Positions 54,755-64,000 of a stretch of DNA of 64,000 bases are shown here, one piece after another. Below the pieces are notes generated by a model. That model did no database searches. It saw only the letters and a program-made list of their open reading frames with translations, and was not told the DNA's origin. The position numbers were made by a program, and so were the translations under genes. This stretch comes from Ephemerocybe angulata (lineage: Eukaryota; Basidiomycota; Agaricomycetes; Agaricales; Psathyrellaceae). Within the stretch, counting starts at the first letter, position 1. Every line of letters begins with the position of its first letter. Location: NCBI GenBank assembly GCA_013368325.1, contig JAACJK010000179.1, positions 110,927 to 174,926 of the forward strand, in the 5' to 3' direction.

Positions 54755-55111
54755 TGTTGAACTTATCTTATCTTATCTTATCTCTGATTAGATTAGATTA
54801 GTATCTAGAACATTCTTTACTTTTCTATCACTCCATTCCTTCTCTCCATTCTTATTGATATGCTGTATGGACTGACATCATAGCTTACTCGTTGCTTACT
54901 CGTACCTACACAGCATTCCTCGTCACACCTCTATTGTTCTCTCTGTGACTCGTCACGCTCTCTACATGTATAAATACCCTGTAGTTAGACCTCAATCTAT
55001 CATCGACTTTACCAGTCATCTCAGTAGTCACTTAGTTAGCCTCTTAGCTAGTCTCTCTCGGTAAGTCTAGTTAGCCTTAGCCGCTGCGCTTAGTGTAGTG
55101 CTACTTCTATA
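54755..55111 (+). repeat. Copia-3 3' LTR (357 bp)
   Basis: Identical on inspection to 48,981-49,337. Preceded by the purine tract GCGAGGGGAG. Confidence 0.93.
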
Positions 55112-55536
55112 CCCGACAGATAGATCCCGACGCCGCCCGGGCGGCGGGGCCAGCGCCGGCGCGCTGTGCTGGCGTCCTCACCCTTGCCTGAGCATAAAGA
55201 GGCAAAGGCAACGGAGCCACCATGCTGCTTACTCTTGGACCACGGCACTGGTATAAGGATTTAGTTTGAGGCCACTTTATAAGGTCAGCGGGACTGCACG
55301 ATTCAGGGGATGGTTTCTCAGGTGGGCGCGGAGGGTATATTGATGGGGTTTTGATGGGGAAAATGGTGGGAACAGGCGCCGGGACACCGCAAAGCAACCT
55401 GACAAGGATAGCGCAACCTGATAAGGGTGTTGCAGCCTTATCGGGCCTGCCGCGGCCTTACATGATGCATTGTAAGCGGCCGGCATGCCTTATTAGGCTA
55501 CGGGCCTTGTAAGGCTGTTTTCGGATTTCCGACATT

Positions 55537-55640
55537 GTCTACAAGTCTCTCGCCTTGATTCTCCTCGTCTTTTCTCTCTCTCTCTCGTCCTCTGTCCTAA
55601 GTTAGGGTTAGCAGCGCACCAGACCGGTCGTTCGCTGACA
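55537..55640 (+). repeat. Gypsy-3 5' LTR, right part
   Basis: Completes the LTR begun at 48,398 and matches 61,650-61,753 of the 3' LTR. Ends GTTCGCTGACA. Confidence 0.9.
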
Positions 55641-55642
55641 AT

Positions 55643-55653
55643 AGCTAAAGACT
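55643..55653 (+). promoter_or_regulatory. Gypsy-3 primer binding site, self-priming type
   Basis: AGCTAAAGACT begins 2 nt after the LTR and is the exact 11-nt complement of AGTCTTTAGCT (48,775-48,785 in the LTR), about 30 nt below a TATATAA box. It matches the Tf1 arrangement in position and length. Confidence 0.8.
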
Positions 55654-56116
55654 TCTTCTTCGTCGCCGATCACCTCGATCCTCGACACCGTCACCACTCT
55701 CAACAAACCATCAAACCTTGCCCGTGCTTAGGCGTGTGTTCCCTTATCCCATTTTCACATTATTCTCTTTTATCCCAAGCAACGCCCCTCTGTAGGAGGC
55801 AGCACCTTGGAGAGCGCGAGACTTTAGGTCTTAAGCACGTAGCGTAGAAGCCCCACTGTGAGAGGCCTAGACTTCTGATCTTCCCCGTTCGTTGTGATCT
55901 TCGATAACGGGAAGCTAAGAACCTGGTAACCGGTACTCAGAGCGATCAAGAGCTACGGCTCGGGCTTAGTTACAAATTCCCCTTTTACCCCTTTTCTCCT
56001 GCCCAATTAGGCCCTTGTAGTTTGTCAACGGTCACTCTAGTCTACGTAGACACATTCCGTAAGAGCCGCCCCCTCGGAGATAGCAACTCGATCTCCACGA
56101 CCTCAAGCAAATCGCA
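55654..56116 (+). other. Gypsy-3 leader
   Basis: Untranslated leader between PBS and gag. No gene. Contains imperfect inverted words around GAGGCCTAGACTTCTGATCTTCC, but no structure I can defend. Confidence 0.4.
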
Positions 56117-59100
56117 TTGCGTAGACTGTACGGTATATCCTGCAGCCTGACGCATAGGATCGGACCGAGTATCCACACAAGCAACCCCCTATCCCACATC
56201 ACCTACCATGGAAGCCCTCCAAGCCGCCTTAACCACCCTGGCAGGACTATGACCAATCTTGGAAGTATTGTCGCCTCCTTCGCAACAACCTTCGAACGAA
56301 ACTCTGCCGAACTCTCCACCGCTGCAAGCAACCTTGCTCTAGCCTCCGACGAACAGACCGCCTCGCCAAAGAGCAGACCAAACTCGCTGCAGAACTTGCC
56401 AAGCACCGAGCCCAATGCTGCGCTCAAGAAACTGAAACCCGACCCTCCGAAAGAATTCAATGGAGCTCCTGAAAGAGCAGGAGGTTCATCGCTGAACTAG
56501 AAATGTACTATGACATCATGGACGTCGACGACGCGAAGCAACGGATCATTTTCGCCCTTTCCAAGATCAAAGGAGGAACCAACGACATGGCCAGTCACTG
56601 GGCGGACAGCCAGAGAACTTTCATCAAGAACCACGAACCGACAGCCGATGAACCAACCTACTTCAAGAACTGGAAGCAATTCTCGTTACGTTCAACAGCC
56701 ACTTCGTCATCCAGAACGTCTCAGAAGCCGCCATCGACAAGATGCACACCTGGTCCAAGGCAGCCCACTGCGAAGATACACTATCCTCTTCCAGGGTACT
56801 CGACTCAGTCTGGATATAATGAACCGGCCATGCTTGCCGAATACAAGCGAGGACTGAACAAGGCACTCAGGAACAAGATCTATGGATTGATCCCAATGCC
56901 TATGACACTGGACGATTGGGCCAAGAAGGCATGCACCCTGGACAGACAGTTCCGCCTATCAAAAGGGGAACGAAACAATGAACAGACCACCCAAAGGAGA
57001 TGGACTCCAAGGGAGAACAATCGACCACGCACTACGCCACAACCCGGCTCGCGACCCCAACGCCATGGACATAGATCACAATTGCTCCCCTCTCATCTGC
57101 TACACTTGTGGGAAACCTGTCACCGATCCGACTCCTGCAGGCAGGCTGTACCTGACGTCAGCTGCGCCTACTGCAAAGCCAAAGGACACAAGATCGCAGA
57201 CTGCAAGTCTCCCAACAAGAAGCCCTTGCTCCATTCACCAAGACACTACTGCCTCCCCAGTACACCCGCGTCAACGACTTCGACCTTTCCGCTATGCCCG
57301 AATCGAGATTGAGGCCCTCAAGCCAAGTTGAAGGATTTTAAAGGACCACTCGAACGCCCAAGCGAGCTGGTCATGGACTCTCAGATTCTGATACCGACGT
57401 AATATGCCCCATCCCCAATAAATTATATTTCGACGAAGAATCAGAGAACCAGGGCAGATTAAAGAAAGAAAGGAAAACCAGGAACGGCAGAATGGGTCGC
57501 ACAGCGACTTGATGATAGCCCCGATCGAGCAGTAGGACTTCTTCTTGCATGGACACATCACAAGAAGGTCCGAGAAGTAGGAGATGAACTCATTGCCAAA
57601 CTCCGAAAACTCACAGACACCGAAGTAGTAGAAGCACTGAACGGTCTTGCAACTCCCAAACAATACATAAGGAGTTTAAGGACGGACAGACAGCTTACAG
57701 CCAACATTGTCGCAAGCACGCCGATATAAGCGAAGCTTCTCTATCGAAGGTCTTATCGATTGTGGTCTACCGGAAGTTGTATCGATGCTGCATTCGTCAA
57801 GAAGAGGGATCAACACGCGGCAGCTACCCCTTCCTATACCAGTCTATAACGCTGATGGAAGTCCAAACAACAACGGACCCATTACCAAGTAGGAACTCTT
57901 CATCAAAATCAAGGACCACACGGAACGCATTGAGCTAGCTGTTTCGAACCTTGACAAGTCGAAGATCTCCTAGAATGGACTGGCTGGAGAAGCACAACCC
58001 TCTATCGATTGGCAGAAGAAAAGAGATCTTATTCAACCGATGCCCCCTTGAATGTACGCCGCTCATAACTGGTGACCCCGAATCAGACGAGATCAAATGG
58101 GAAGAATCGAGGTCGGAGATCGACTGCTAGCCATCGATATCCAAGGAGAAATCAAGATCAGGGCTTTCCAAACCACTGCCTCTAAAATTGCCGAAACCAA
58201 ACCCAAGGCAACCAAGAGCGCACATTTGAAGAGTAGTCCCAAATGCTATCATGGCTTCAAGGACGTCTTCTCAAAGGAAGCCTTTGATGAACTCCCTCCA
58301 AGGCGAGCATGAGATCATGCGATCGAACTCATACCCGGAGCGGAAGTAATGGACAGTCGAATCTATCCCTGAACCCAGAAGAGCAGAGGCAACTAGATGC
58401 CTCCTGGAAGAAACCTCAAATCAGGAAGGATCAGACCATCGAAGTCACCGATGGGGGCACCCCTTCTTCGTCAAAAAGAAAGACGGTACTCTACGACCTG
58501 TCAAGACTACAGACGGCTGAATGAGATTACGATCACCAATCGATATCCCTTCCACTCATCCAAGAACTCATCGACAAACTCCGAGGAGCGCGTACTATTC
58601 CAAGATCGACATCCGATGGGGTTTCAATAATGTCCGAATCAAAGAGGAGATGAATGGAAAGCAGCCTTCCGCACTAACCGTGGCTGTTTGAACCCCTCGT
58701 CATGTTCTTCGTCTCAAGAACTCACCCGCCACATTCCAGACCATGAGAACGCCCTCTTCAGAGATCTCATCAATGATGGACACGTTGTCATCTACATGGA
58801 CGACATCCTGATCTTCACAGACCTCTGGAGGAACATTGGAAACTAGTCACCAAAGTTCTGGAAAGGCTACGGCGATACAAGCTATTTGCCAAGCCTGACA
58901 AGTGCTCCTTTGAACAAACGGAAGTCGAATACCTTGGAGTCATCGTCTCCCACAACAAAGTTCGCATGGATCCAGAAAAGTCAAAGCCGTCAGAGACTGG
59001 CCAGCTCCGACATCCGTCAAAGAGTCCAGCAGTTCTTGGGATTCGCCAACTTCTACCGAAGATCATCGAAGGGTTTGGAGGACTAGCGAGACCGCTCTCG

Positions 59101-61230
59101 GGACTCACGGGAAAGAAGAATGGGAGTGGGAAAGGAGCAAGAGGAAGCCTTCAAGGAGATAAAGCGGAGAATCACGAGCACCTGTACTTACCATGCCCAA
59201 CGACAAAGGGAAATTCCGAATCGAATGTGATGCATCAGACTTCGCCATCGGTGCCATCCTATCACAGCAACAGCTAGATGGAAATGGAAACCAATTGCAT
59301 TGTCGCATGCCCTTAACCCAACGGAGCGGAACTACGAGATCTACGATAAGGAACTACTCGCCATCATGACTGCGCTATCCGAATGGAGACAATACCTTTG
59401 GAGCTGAGGAGATCTTCGAATGTCACACGGACCACAAGAACCTTAGCTACTTTAGGAAGCCTCAGAAGCTCAACCGGAGACAAGCGAGATGGACCACTGA
59501 GATGCAGGACTACAACTTCACGCTCCATCACCGACCCGGAGGACCATGGCCAAGGCGGATGCCCTGTCCAGACGAGATGGCCATGACAGAGGAGAACAGG
59601 ATAATGAAAACGTCACGGTCCTGAATCCGAGTGGTTCCGAGCGCTTTCCATTGAAACAGACCAAGACATCATGCGACGGATCTTGAAGGTGTGCAGGAAT
59701 AGGGACAAGTCGGTAGAAAAAGCACTCTCACAGAAAGAAGATGGATGGGAAGAGACAGAAGATGGCATCATCACCTGGAAAGGACGGATTTACGTACCAG
59801 TTGACAAGAAGCTACGGGAAGAAATCATCAGACAACACCATGATGCCCCCACGCTGGACACCCAGGACAGTACAAAACCCGAGAACTCATCACACGAAAC
59901 TACTGGTGGCCAAAGATCCAGGACTCAGTTCGACGATATGTAGAAGGATGTGAAGCCTGTTAAAGGACGAAACCCAAACGTACCTCCCCAGCAGCCCCAT
60001 TGGTCCCTAACGAGATCCCATCCAGACCTTGGGAGATCATCTCTATCGATATGATCGGCCCATTACCCGAGTCCAATGGAAGCAACGCCATACTTGTGAT
60101 TGTCGACAGATTCTCCAAAAAGATCGAAGCCATACCCACAACCACCGAGCTGATGTCTAAAGGAGTAGCCGAACTATACAGGGACTATGTTTTCCGACAC
60201 CACGGTCTTCCCCAAAAGGTCATCAGCGATCGAGGAACCCAGTTCGTCTCCAACTTCATGACAGATCTACTTCTTCTCCTGGGAATAAAGCACAACCGAT
60301 CCACTGCGTTCCACCCACAAACCGATGGACAAACAGAGCGAATCAATCAAGAGCTTGAACCTCCGACTCTTCATCAGCGAACGACAGATGATTGGGCAGA
60401 ATGGCTCCCACTAGCAGTCTTCTCATACAATGACAAGGTCCACTCAGCGACAGGCTACTCCCCATTCTTCCTCAACTCCGGACAGCACCCTTGGAAAGGA
60501 AAAGAGGCCCAGACACGTGTAAAATCAGAACCTGCGCAACAATTCGCCGAGCGGATGAAACAAGTACATGAGGATGCACGCTCCAGCCTCAAGGCAGCAG
60601 CTGAGAAGATGAAGGAGAACTATGACCGACATCGCCGGGATGCCATAAACTACAAACCCGGAGACAAGGTCTACCTCGAAGAACCAACATCTCGATCACC
60701 GTCCTTCTCGGAAACTTTTGGATAAACGCTATGGTCCATTCCCCATTGTCAAGAAGATTGGGCAATCTGCTTACCAACTCCAACTCCCTCCGAAGTGGAA
60801 ATCCATCCACCCTGTCTTTAACGAATCACTCCTAACTCCGTTCAAAAAACCCGAATTCCCCTCTCAACAGAAACCACCGCCACCACCACCTGTTGACGAA
60901 ACAGAGGAACGATACGAAGTTGAAGCCATCCACGACTCAAAGTTCATCAGAGGGAAGCTCATTACCTCGTGGAGTGGGCTGGATACCCTGAGGAAGAACG
61001 AACATGGGAACCGGAACGGAACGTTGATAATGCAGCGGATGCTATAGCTGACTTCCACCGAAAACACCCGAGTGCACCAAGACAGATCCAACCACACCAA
61101 CTCCGCTTTATCCCTTACGAGAACCTTACCGAGAACAAGAGAGCGATCTTTGACTGGACAGATGGGAAACTAAAGGAAATCCGACACTACCGAGCGAGGG
61201 GAGAGAAGCTGAAATCGTCGAGGACGACGA
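56117..61230 (+). pseudogene. Gypsy-3 gag-pol, heavily frameshifted
   Basis: Every Gypsy domain is recognisable in order, but each sits in short frames. Gag with a knuckle-like segment (CYTCGKP..., CAYCKAKGHKIADC) at about 56,200-57,220; protease LIDCG at about 57,755; reverse transcriptase blocks (TNRYPF, MDDILIFT) at about 58,300-59,100; RNase H (YDKELLAIM) at about 59,340; integrase core (SIDMIGPLPESNG, SDRGTQFVSNF, PQTDGQTERIN) at about 60,000-60,380; chromodomain-like tail ([15 protein letters not shown]) at about 60,915. Many breaks are single missing bases, for example in the RT block at 58,620-58,830. It cannot encode working proteins as written. Confidence 0.85.
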
Positions 61231-61246
61231 AGCTAAAGGGGGGTGA

Positions 61247-61753
61247 TGTTACGACCTGGATGATCTATTTATTCTTTTTCCTTTTCTTTTCCTTTTCTTT
61301 TCTTTTCCTTTATTTCTTGTCTTTCATTTCTCTACTTCTCTATTATTTACAAGACGTGTCTCGGTCACGTGACACAGCACATGCGATCACATGCAGGTCA
61401 CCTGCTACATCACGGGACCGGCACAGCATCAGTCAGCACCTCAGTCAGCATGACATCATAATGCACAGCACTCGCACAGCTCTTCGACTCATACATGGTC
61501 ATTCCTTACATAGCATTCCACAGCTTCTGCACAGTATGTACAGCCTCGTATAGCCATAGTCATGTCACGGTCATGAAGCATAGCAGTATATAACCTAGGT
61601 AGATCTCACTGTATTTCCCCAGTCTTTAGCTGGTCAATATCACGGCCTTGTCTACAAGTCTCTCGCCTTGATTCTCCTCGTCTTTTCTCTCTCTCTCTCG
61701 TCCTCTGTCCTAAGTTAGGGTTAGCAGCGCACCAGACCGGTCGTTCGCTGACA
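61247..61753 (+). repeat. Gypsy-3 3' LTR (507 bp)
   Basis: Intact LTR and reference for the interrupted 5' copy. Followed by the TSD CTTCG and resumption of Copia-2. Confidence 0.93.
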
Positions 61754-64000
61754 CTTCGGCTGCCGAGCTTTCGTTAACATCGCTCGGAAGGATCGCAAGA
61801 ACCTCCAATCTCATTGGCTTTGAAACAGGCTACAAAGGATGGAGGTGCTACAATCCTATCACGAAGAAGGCACACATCTCACGCGACATCATCTTCACAT
61901 TCCCTGGTCTCTCGACCACTACGCCGGCACCGGCACACACACCCATTGGCCTTGGGGATATCTGGCCTGACCTCGAGGATGAGGACGACGACGCACCGCC
62001 TCCTGCACCTCCTGCACCTCCACGAGCACCTCCATCAGACGAGGACTCATCTGACGAGGACGACGAGGACGACGAGGATGAGGATGATGAGGATGACGAG
62101 GATGATGAGGACGATGATGACGAGGACAACAGCGGTGCCCAACAGGCACCACCACATTCCCAAACCATGGACCTGAAAGCTCTCGGCAAGCAAACAGCAT
62201 CTCGACCACAGTTCCACCCGACTTCACCTACCTCGCCTACACCTAAAGCTGAGCCACAAAAGTCTACTCCTCCTACATCGCCTGAACGTCCTATCCCTGC
62301 TCCCACGTTTCCTGCTCCTCCTCCTTCTGCACCTGCTCTGTCCCTCGGAAACCCATTACCCAGCCAATGGTGGCACAAGGCTCGCGCCCTGTCCGCCAGA
62401 AAGTAGTCCCTGATTACTTCAAACTAACTGGGGGTACGAGGCGAACGACCAAACCAGTTGCACGATGTCAAGGGGGTGAACCGCCAGCGGATCAAGGGGT
62501 GACAAGGATGATGAAAATCCGTTTAATCCGCCACCTCTCACAGCGCAGGACTTCGAAGACGAAGACAACGGGGACAACGACAACGTCGACCTTGAAAGAG
62601 CTCTATTCGCCACTCCTATCATGCAAGCCCTCATGGACGTCTATGACATAGGAGAATACATCCCCGCTGATGAAGCTGTGGAAATGGTTCTCATGATGGC
62701 CACTGACAAGATGGAACATGCTTTCGGAGCTGCTACACGGCCAGAAGATTCCCCACGCAGCTGGAAAGAAGCCATGTCTCGACCAGACCATGAGTTCTGG
62801 GCTGCTGCATGTCAAACGGAGATGGACGCACTCATCGCCAACGGCACTTGGGAAATCGTCAGGCTACCAGATGATAGGAAGGCAATTGGCTCTCGATGGG
62901 TATTCCTTATCAAGCGCAAGTCCGATGGCACCATCGACCGCTACAAGGCACGCCTCGTCGCTAAAGGCTACTCCCAACAACCTGGTGTCGACTATGACCA
63001 AATCTTCTCTCCTACTGCTCGTCTCACTGCCCTTCGTACCGCTCTTGCTAAAGCAGCCATGAACGGGGAATACATCGAGTCCATCGATGTCTCCAACGCA
63101 TACCTCAACGGCGAGATCGAAGACAAGTACGAGGTCTACATGACTCAACCTGAGGTTTTGAAATCAGAGGCCCCAACGGAGCGAAATGGGTCTGCCGCCT
63201 CAAGAAGGGTATCTATGGCCTGAAACAGAGCGGACGACTGTGGTATCAGAAGCTAGCAGCGGAACTCGAACGATTGGGATTCACCCAGATCAAAACAGAT
63301 CCCAGCTTCTACGTATGGGAAGCCGATGGTATCCGAATCACTCTACCAGTATTCGTCGATGACATCACCATCATCTCCAAGTCAGGACAAGGTCAAATGG
63401 CTCAAGGAATCACTCGCCAAGGTCTTCACTCTCAAGGACCTTGGCCCAACCACCTACCTCCTCGGTATCAAGGTCGATTATGATCGCGAAAACCGCACGC
63501 TCCACCTCTCCCAACGCCAGTACATCCTCGATATCCTTAACGATTCCGCATGGAAAACTGCACACCAGTCGCAACTCTATGGATCCAGGCAGCGGGCACT
63601 AGTCTTGCCAAGTACGATCTCTCCAAGCAGGAGCAACGTGAGATGAAGACCCATGCAGTCATGTAATTCTTACATCCCATCGCCTACTCCGTCGCCAAGC
63701 TCGCCCAGTTCAACTCGAACCCTGGTCCAATCCATTGGAAGGCCGTCAAGCATCTGTTCCGCTATCTGAAGGGAACGATGGACTTACGACTCACTTATCG
63801 CAATGAAGGCGAGTCTCTGTCCTCAGAACTCTTCCAGGCATATACCGATGCGGATCATGCTGGATGCCTTGACACTCGATCCACCTCTGGATTCCTTATC
63901 AAGATGGGCACAGGCGCTGTTAGCTGGTCTGCCAAGAAGCAGGCAACCGTCGCGGACTCTTCGACAGAGGCCGAATACGTTGCTGCCTCCTCGGCAGGGA
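61754..64000 (+). pseudogene. Copia-2 integrase tail, linker, RT and RNase H, broken, partial
   Basis: Resumes at CTTCGGCTGCCGAGC, where Copia-1 reads GCRAFVNIARKD. About 20 bp are missing in the CIFIGFETGYKGW region, the Pro-Ala and Asp-Glu linkers are shorter than in Copia-1, and frames shift repeatedly (near 62,340, 62,500, 63,155, 63,385, 63,535 and 63,640). Recognisable blocks are KEAMSRPDHEFWAAACQTEMD, YLNGEIEDKYEVYMTQPE, VFVDDITIIS and, at the window edge, ADSSTEAEYVAAS with its 3' end cut off. Confidence 0.87.

Larger units (their letters stand above)
48981..55111 (+). mobile_element. Copia-3 LTR retrotransposon, apparently complete and intact
   Basis: 357-bp LTRs at 48,981-49,337 and 54,755-55,111 (start TGTTGAACTTATC, end CTACTTCTATA) look identical base for base. 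Exact TSD CCCGA at 48,976-48,980 and 55,112-55,116. Length 6,131 bp with one open Gag-Pol frame. It is the innermost and probably youngest element of the right nest, and a candidate for an active transposon. Confidence 0.95.
48804..55534. mobile_element. 595-bp TIR element in the Gypsy-3 LTR, interrupted by Copia-3
   Basis: Ends TGTCGGAAATCTGAAAA and TTTTCGGATTTCCGACA, with inverted similarity through CCTTACAAGGCC for about 32 bp, flanked by TT on both sides (48,802-48,803 and 55,535-55,536). The 3' LTR of Gypsy-3 shows the empty site CGGCCTTGTCTAC. Without Copia-3 it is about 595 bp and non-coding, with repeated palindromic words such as CCTTACAAGG and CCTTATAAGG. Superfamily unclear. Confidence 0.82.
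48398..61753 (+). mobile_element. Gypsy-3 LTR retrotransposon, split by a TIR element and Copia-3
   Basis: 5' LTR 48,398-48,803 plus 55,537-55,640 (interrupted) and 3' LTR 61,247-61,753 (507 bp) start TGTTACGACCTGG and end TTCGCTGACA. Exact TSD CTTCG at 48,393-48,397 and 61,754-61,758. Net length is about 6.6 kb. LTRs differ by about three substitutions and two small indels, yet the coding region is riddled with frameshifts. Polypurine tract AAAGGGGGG before the 3' LTR. Confidence 0.92.
45696..64000 (+). mobile_element. Copia-2 LTR retrotransposon (same family as Copia-1), incomplete at window edge
   Basis: Plus-strand element downstream of the F-box exon. The 5' LTR is 45,696-46,098. Coding sequence runs to 48,397, is interrupted by Gypsy-3 (48,398-61,753), resumes at 61,754 and continues past 64,000, so its 3' LTR and TSD are not visible. 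It has a roughly 92-bp deletion in gag and many small indels in the right half, so it is dead. It preserves the intact Copia leader that shows the empty sites of the giant element and the 475-bp MITE. Confidence 0.9.

Noticed and set aside
55601..55612. Telomere-like TTAGGGTTAG in the Gypsy-3 LTR
   Set aside because: Only one and a half units, present in both LTRs as ordinary LTR sequence.
1..64000. CRISPR arrays, rRNA genes, bacterial operons, ribosome binding sites
   Set aside because: The window is eukaryotic with spliced genes. No direct-repeat/spacer array or rRNA-like sequence was seen.

Overview
This window comes from a nuclear chromosome of a transposon-rich filamentous basidiomycete, most likely an agaricomycete. 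The evidence is dense 56-65 nt GT-AG introns, tandem FSP1/AMID-like flavoproteins, F-box genes, an integrase-fold (rve) gene, an alpha-kinase gene and chromodomain Gypsy elements. No species can be named from sequence alone.

Layout. 0.3-3.7 kb: two tandem intact paralogous FAD/NAD(P)H oxidoreductase genes. 4.0-6.8 kb: an F-box pseudogene on the minus strand, cut by a 419-bp hAT-like MITE. 8.2-10.3 kb: its head-to-head paralog, whose last 59-nt exon lies 34.6 kb away at 44,971-45,542. Everything between is inserted into its final 59-nt intron. Taken apart by target-site duplications (TSDs), the nest is: F-box intron < Copia-1 (10,337-44,919, TSD TGGTA) < a 28.2-kb terminal-inverted-repeat element (15,732-43,893, TSD GGCG) < a small TIR element (25,850-40,287) < Gypsy-1 (25,975-40,016, TSD CAAAG) < Gypsy-2 (28,914-35,770, TSD CCGAG). 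The displaced last exon carries a second hAT-like MITE (44,996-45,500, TSD ATTTGGGG). 45.7-64 kb is a second nest: Copia-2 < Gypsy-3 (48,398-61,753, TSD CTTCG) < a 595-bp TIR element < Copia-3 (48,981-55,111, TSD CCCGA). Copia-2 runs off the right edge.

The most interesting object is the 28.2-kb TIR element. It has 29-bp perfect terminal repeats and a 4-bp TSD, and its empty site is preserved in Copia-2. Net of later insertions it is about 12.9 kb. It carries a six-exon gene for a 492-aa protein with a retroviral-integrase-type DDE core, a divergently transcribed alpha-kinase gene, a broken copy of a WDR59/Mtc5-like (SEA/GATOR2) gene tail, an unrecognised gene remnant and a tRNA-like unit. 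I read it as a giant cargo-carrying DNA transposon driven by the integrase-like protein.

Other signals: an array of RNA hairpins sharing one loop in the Copia-3 leader; self-priming primer-binding sites in all three Gypsy elements, each 2 nt after the LTR; the same -1 frameshift heptamer G GGT TTT at the end of gag in Gypsy-1 and Gypsy-2; and three premature TGA stops that look like CGA-to-TGA changes. Near-identical LTR pairs (0/357, 2/587 and 3/403 differences by eye) mean most of this architecture is very young.
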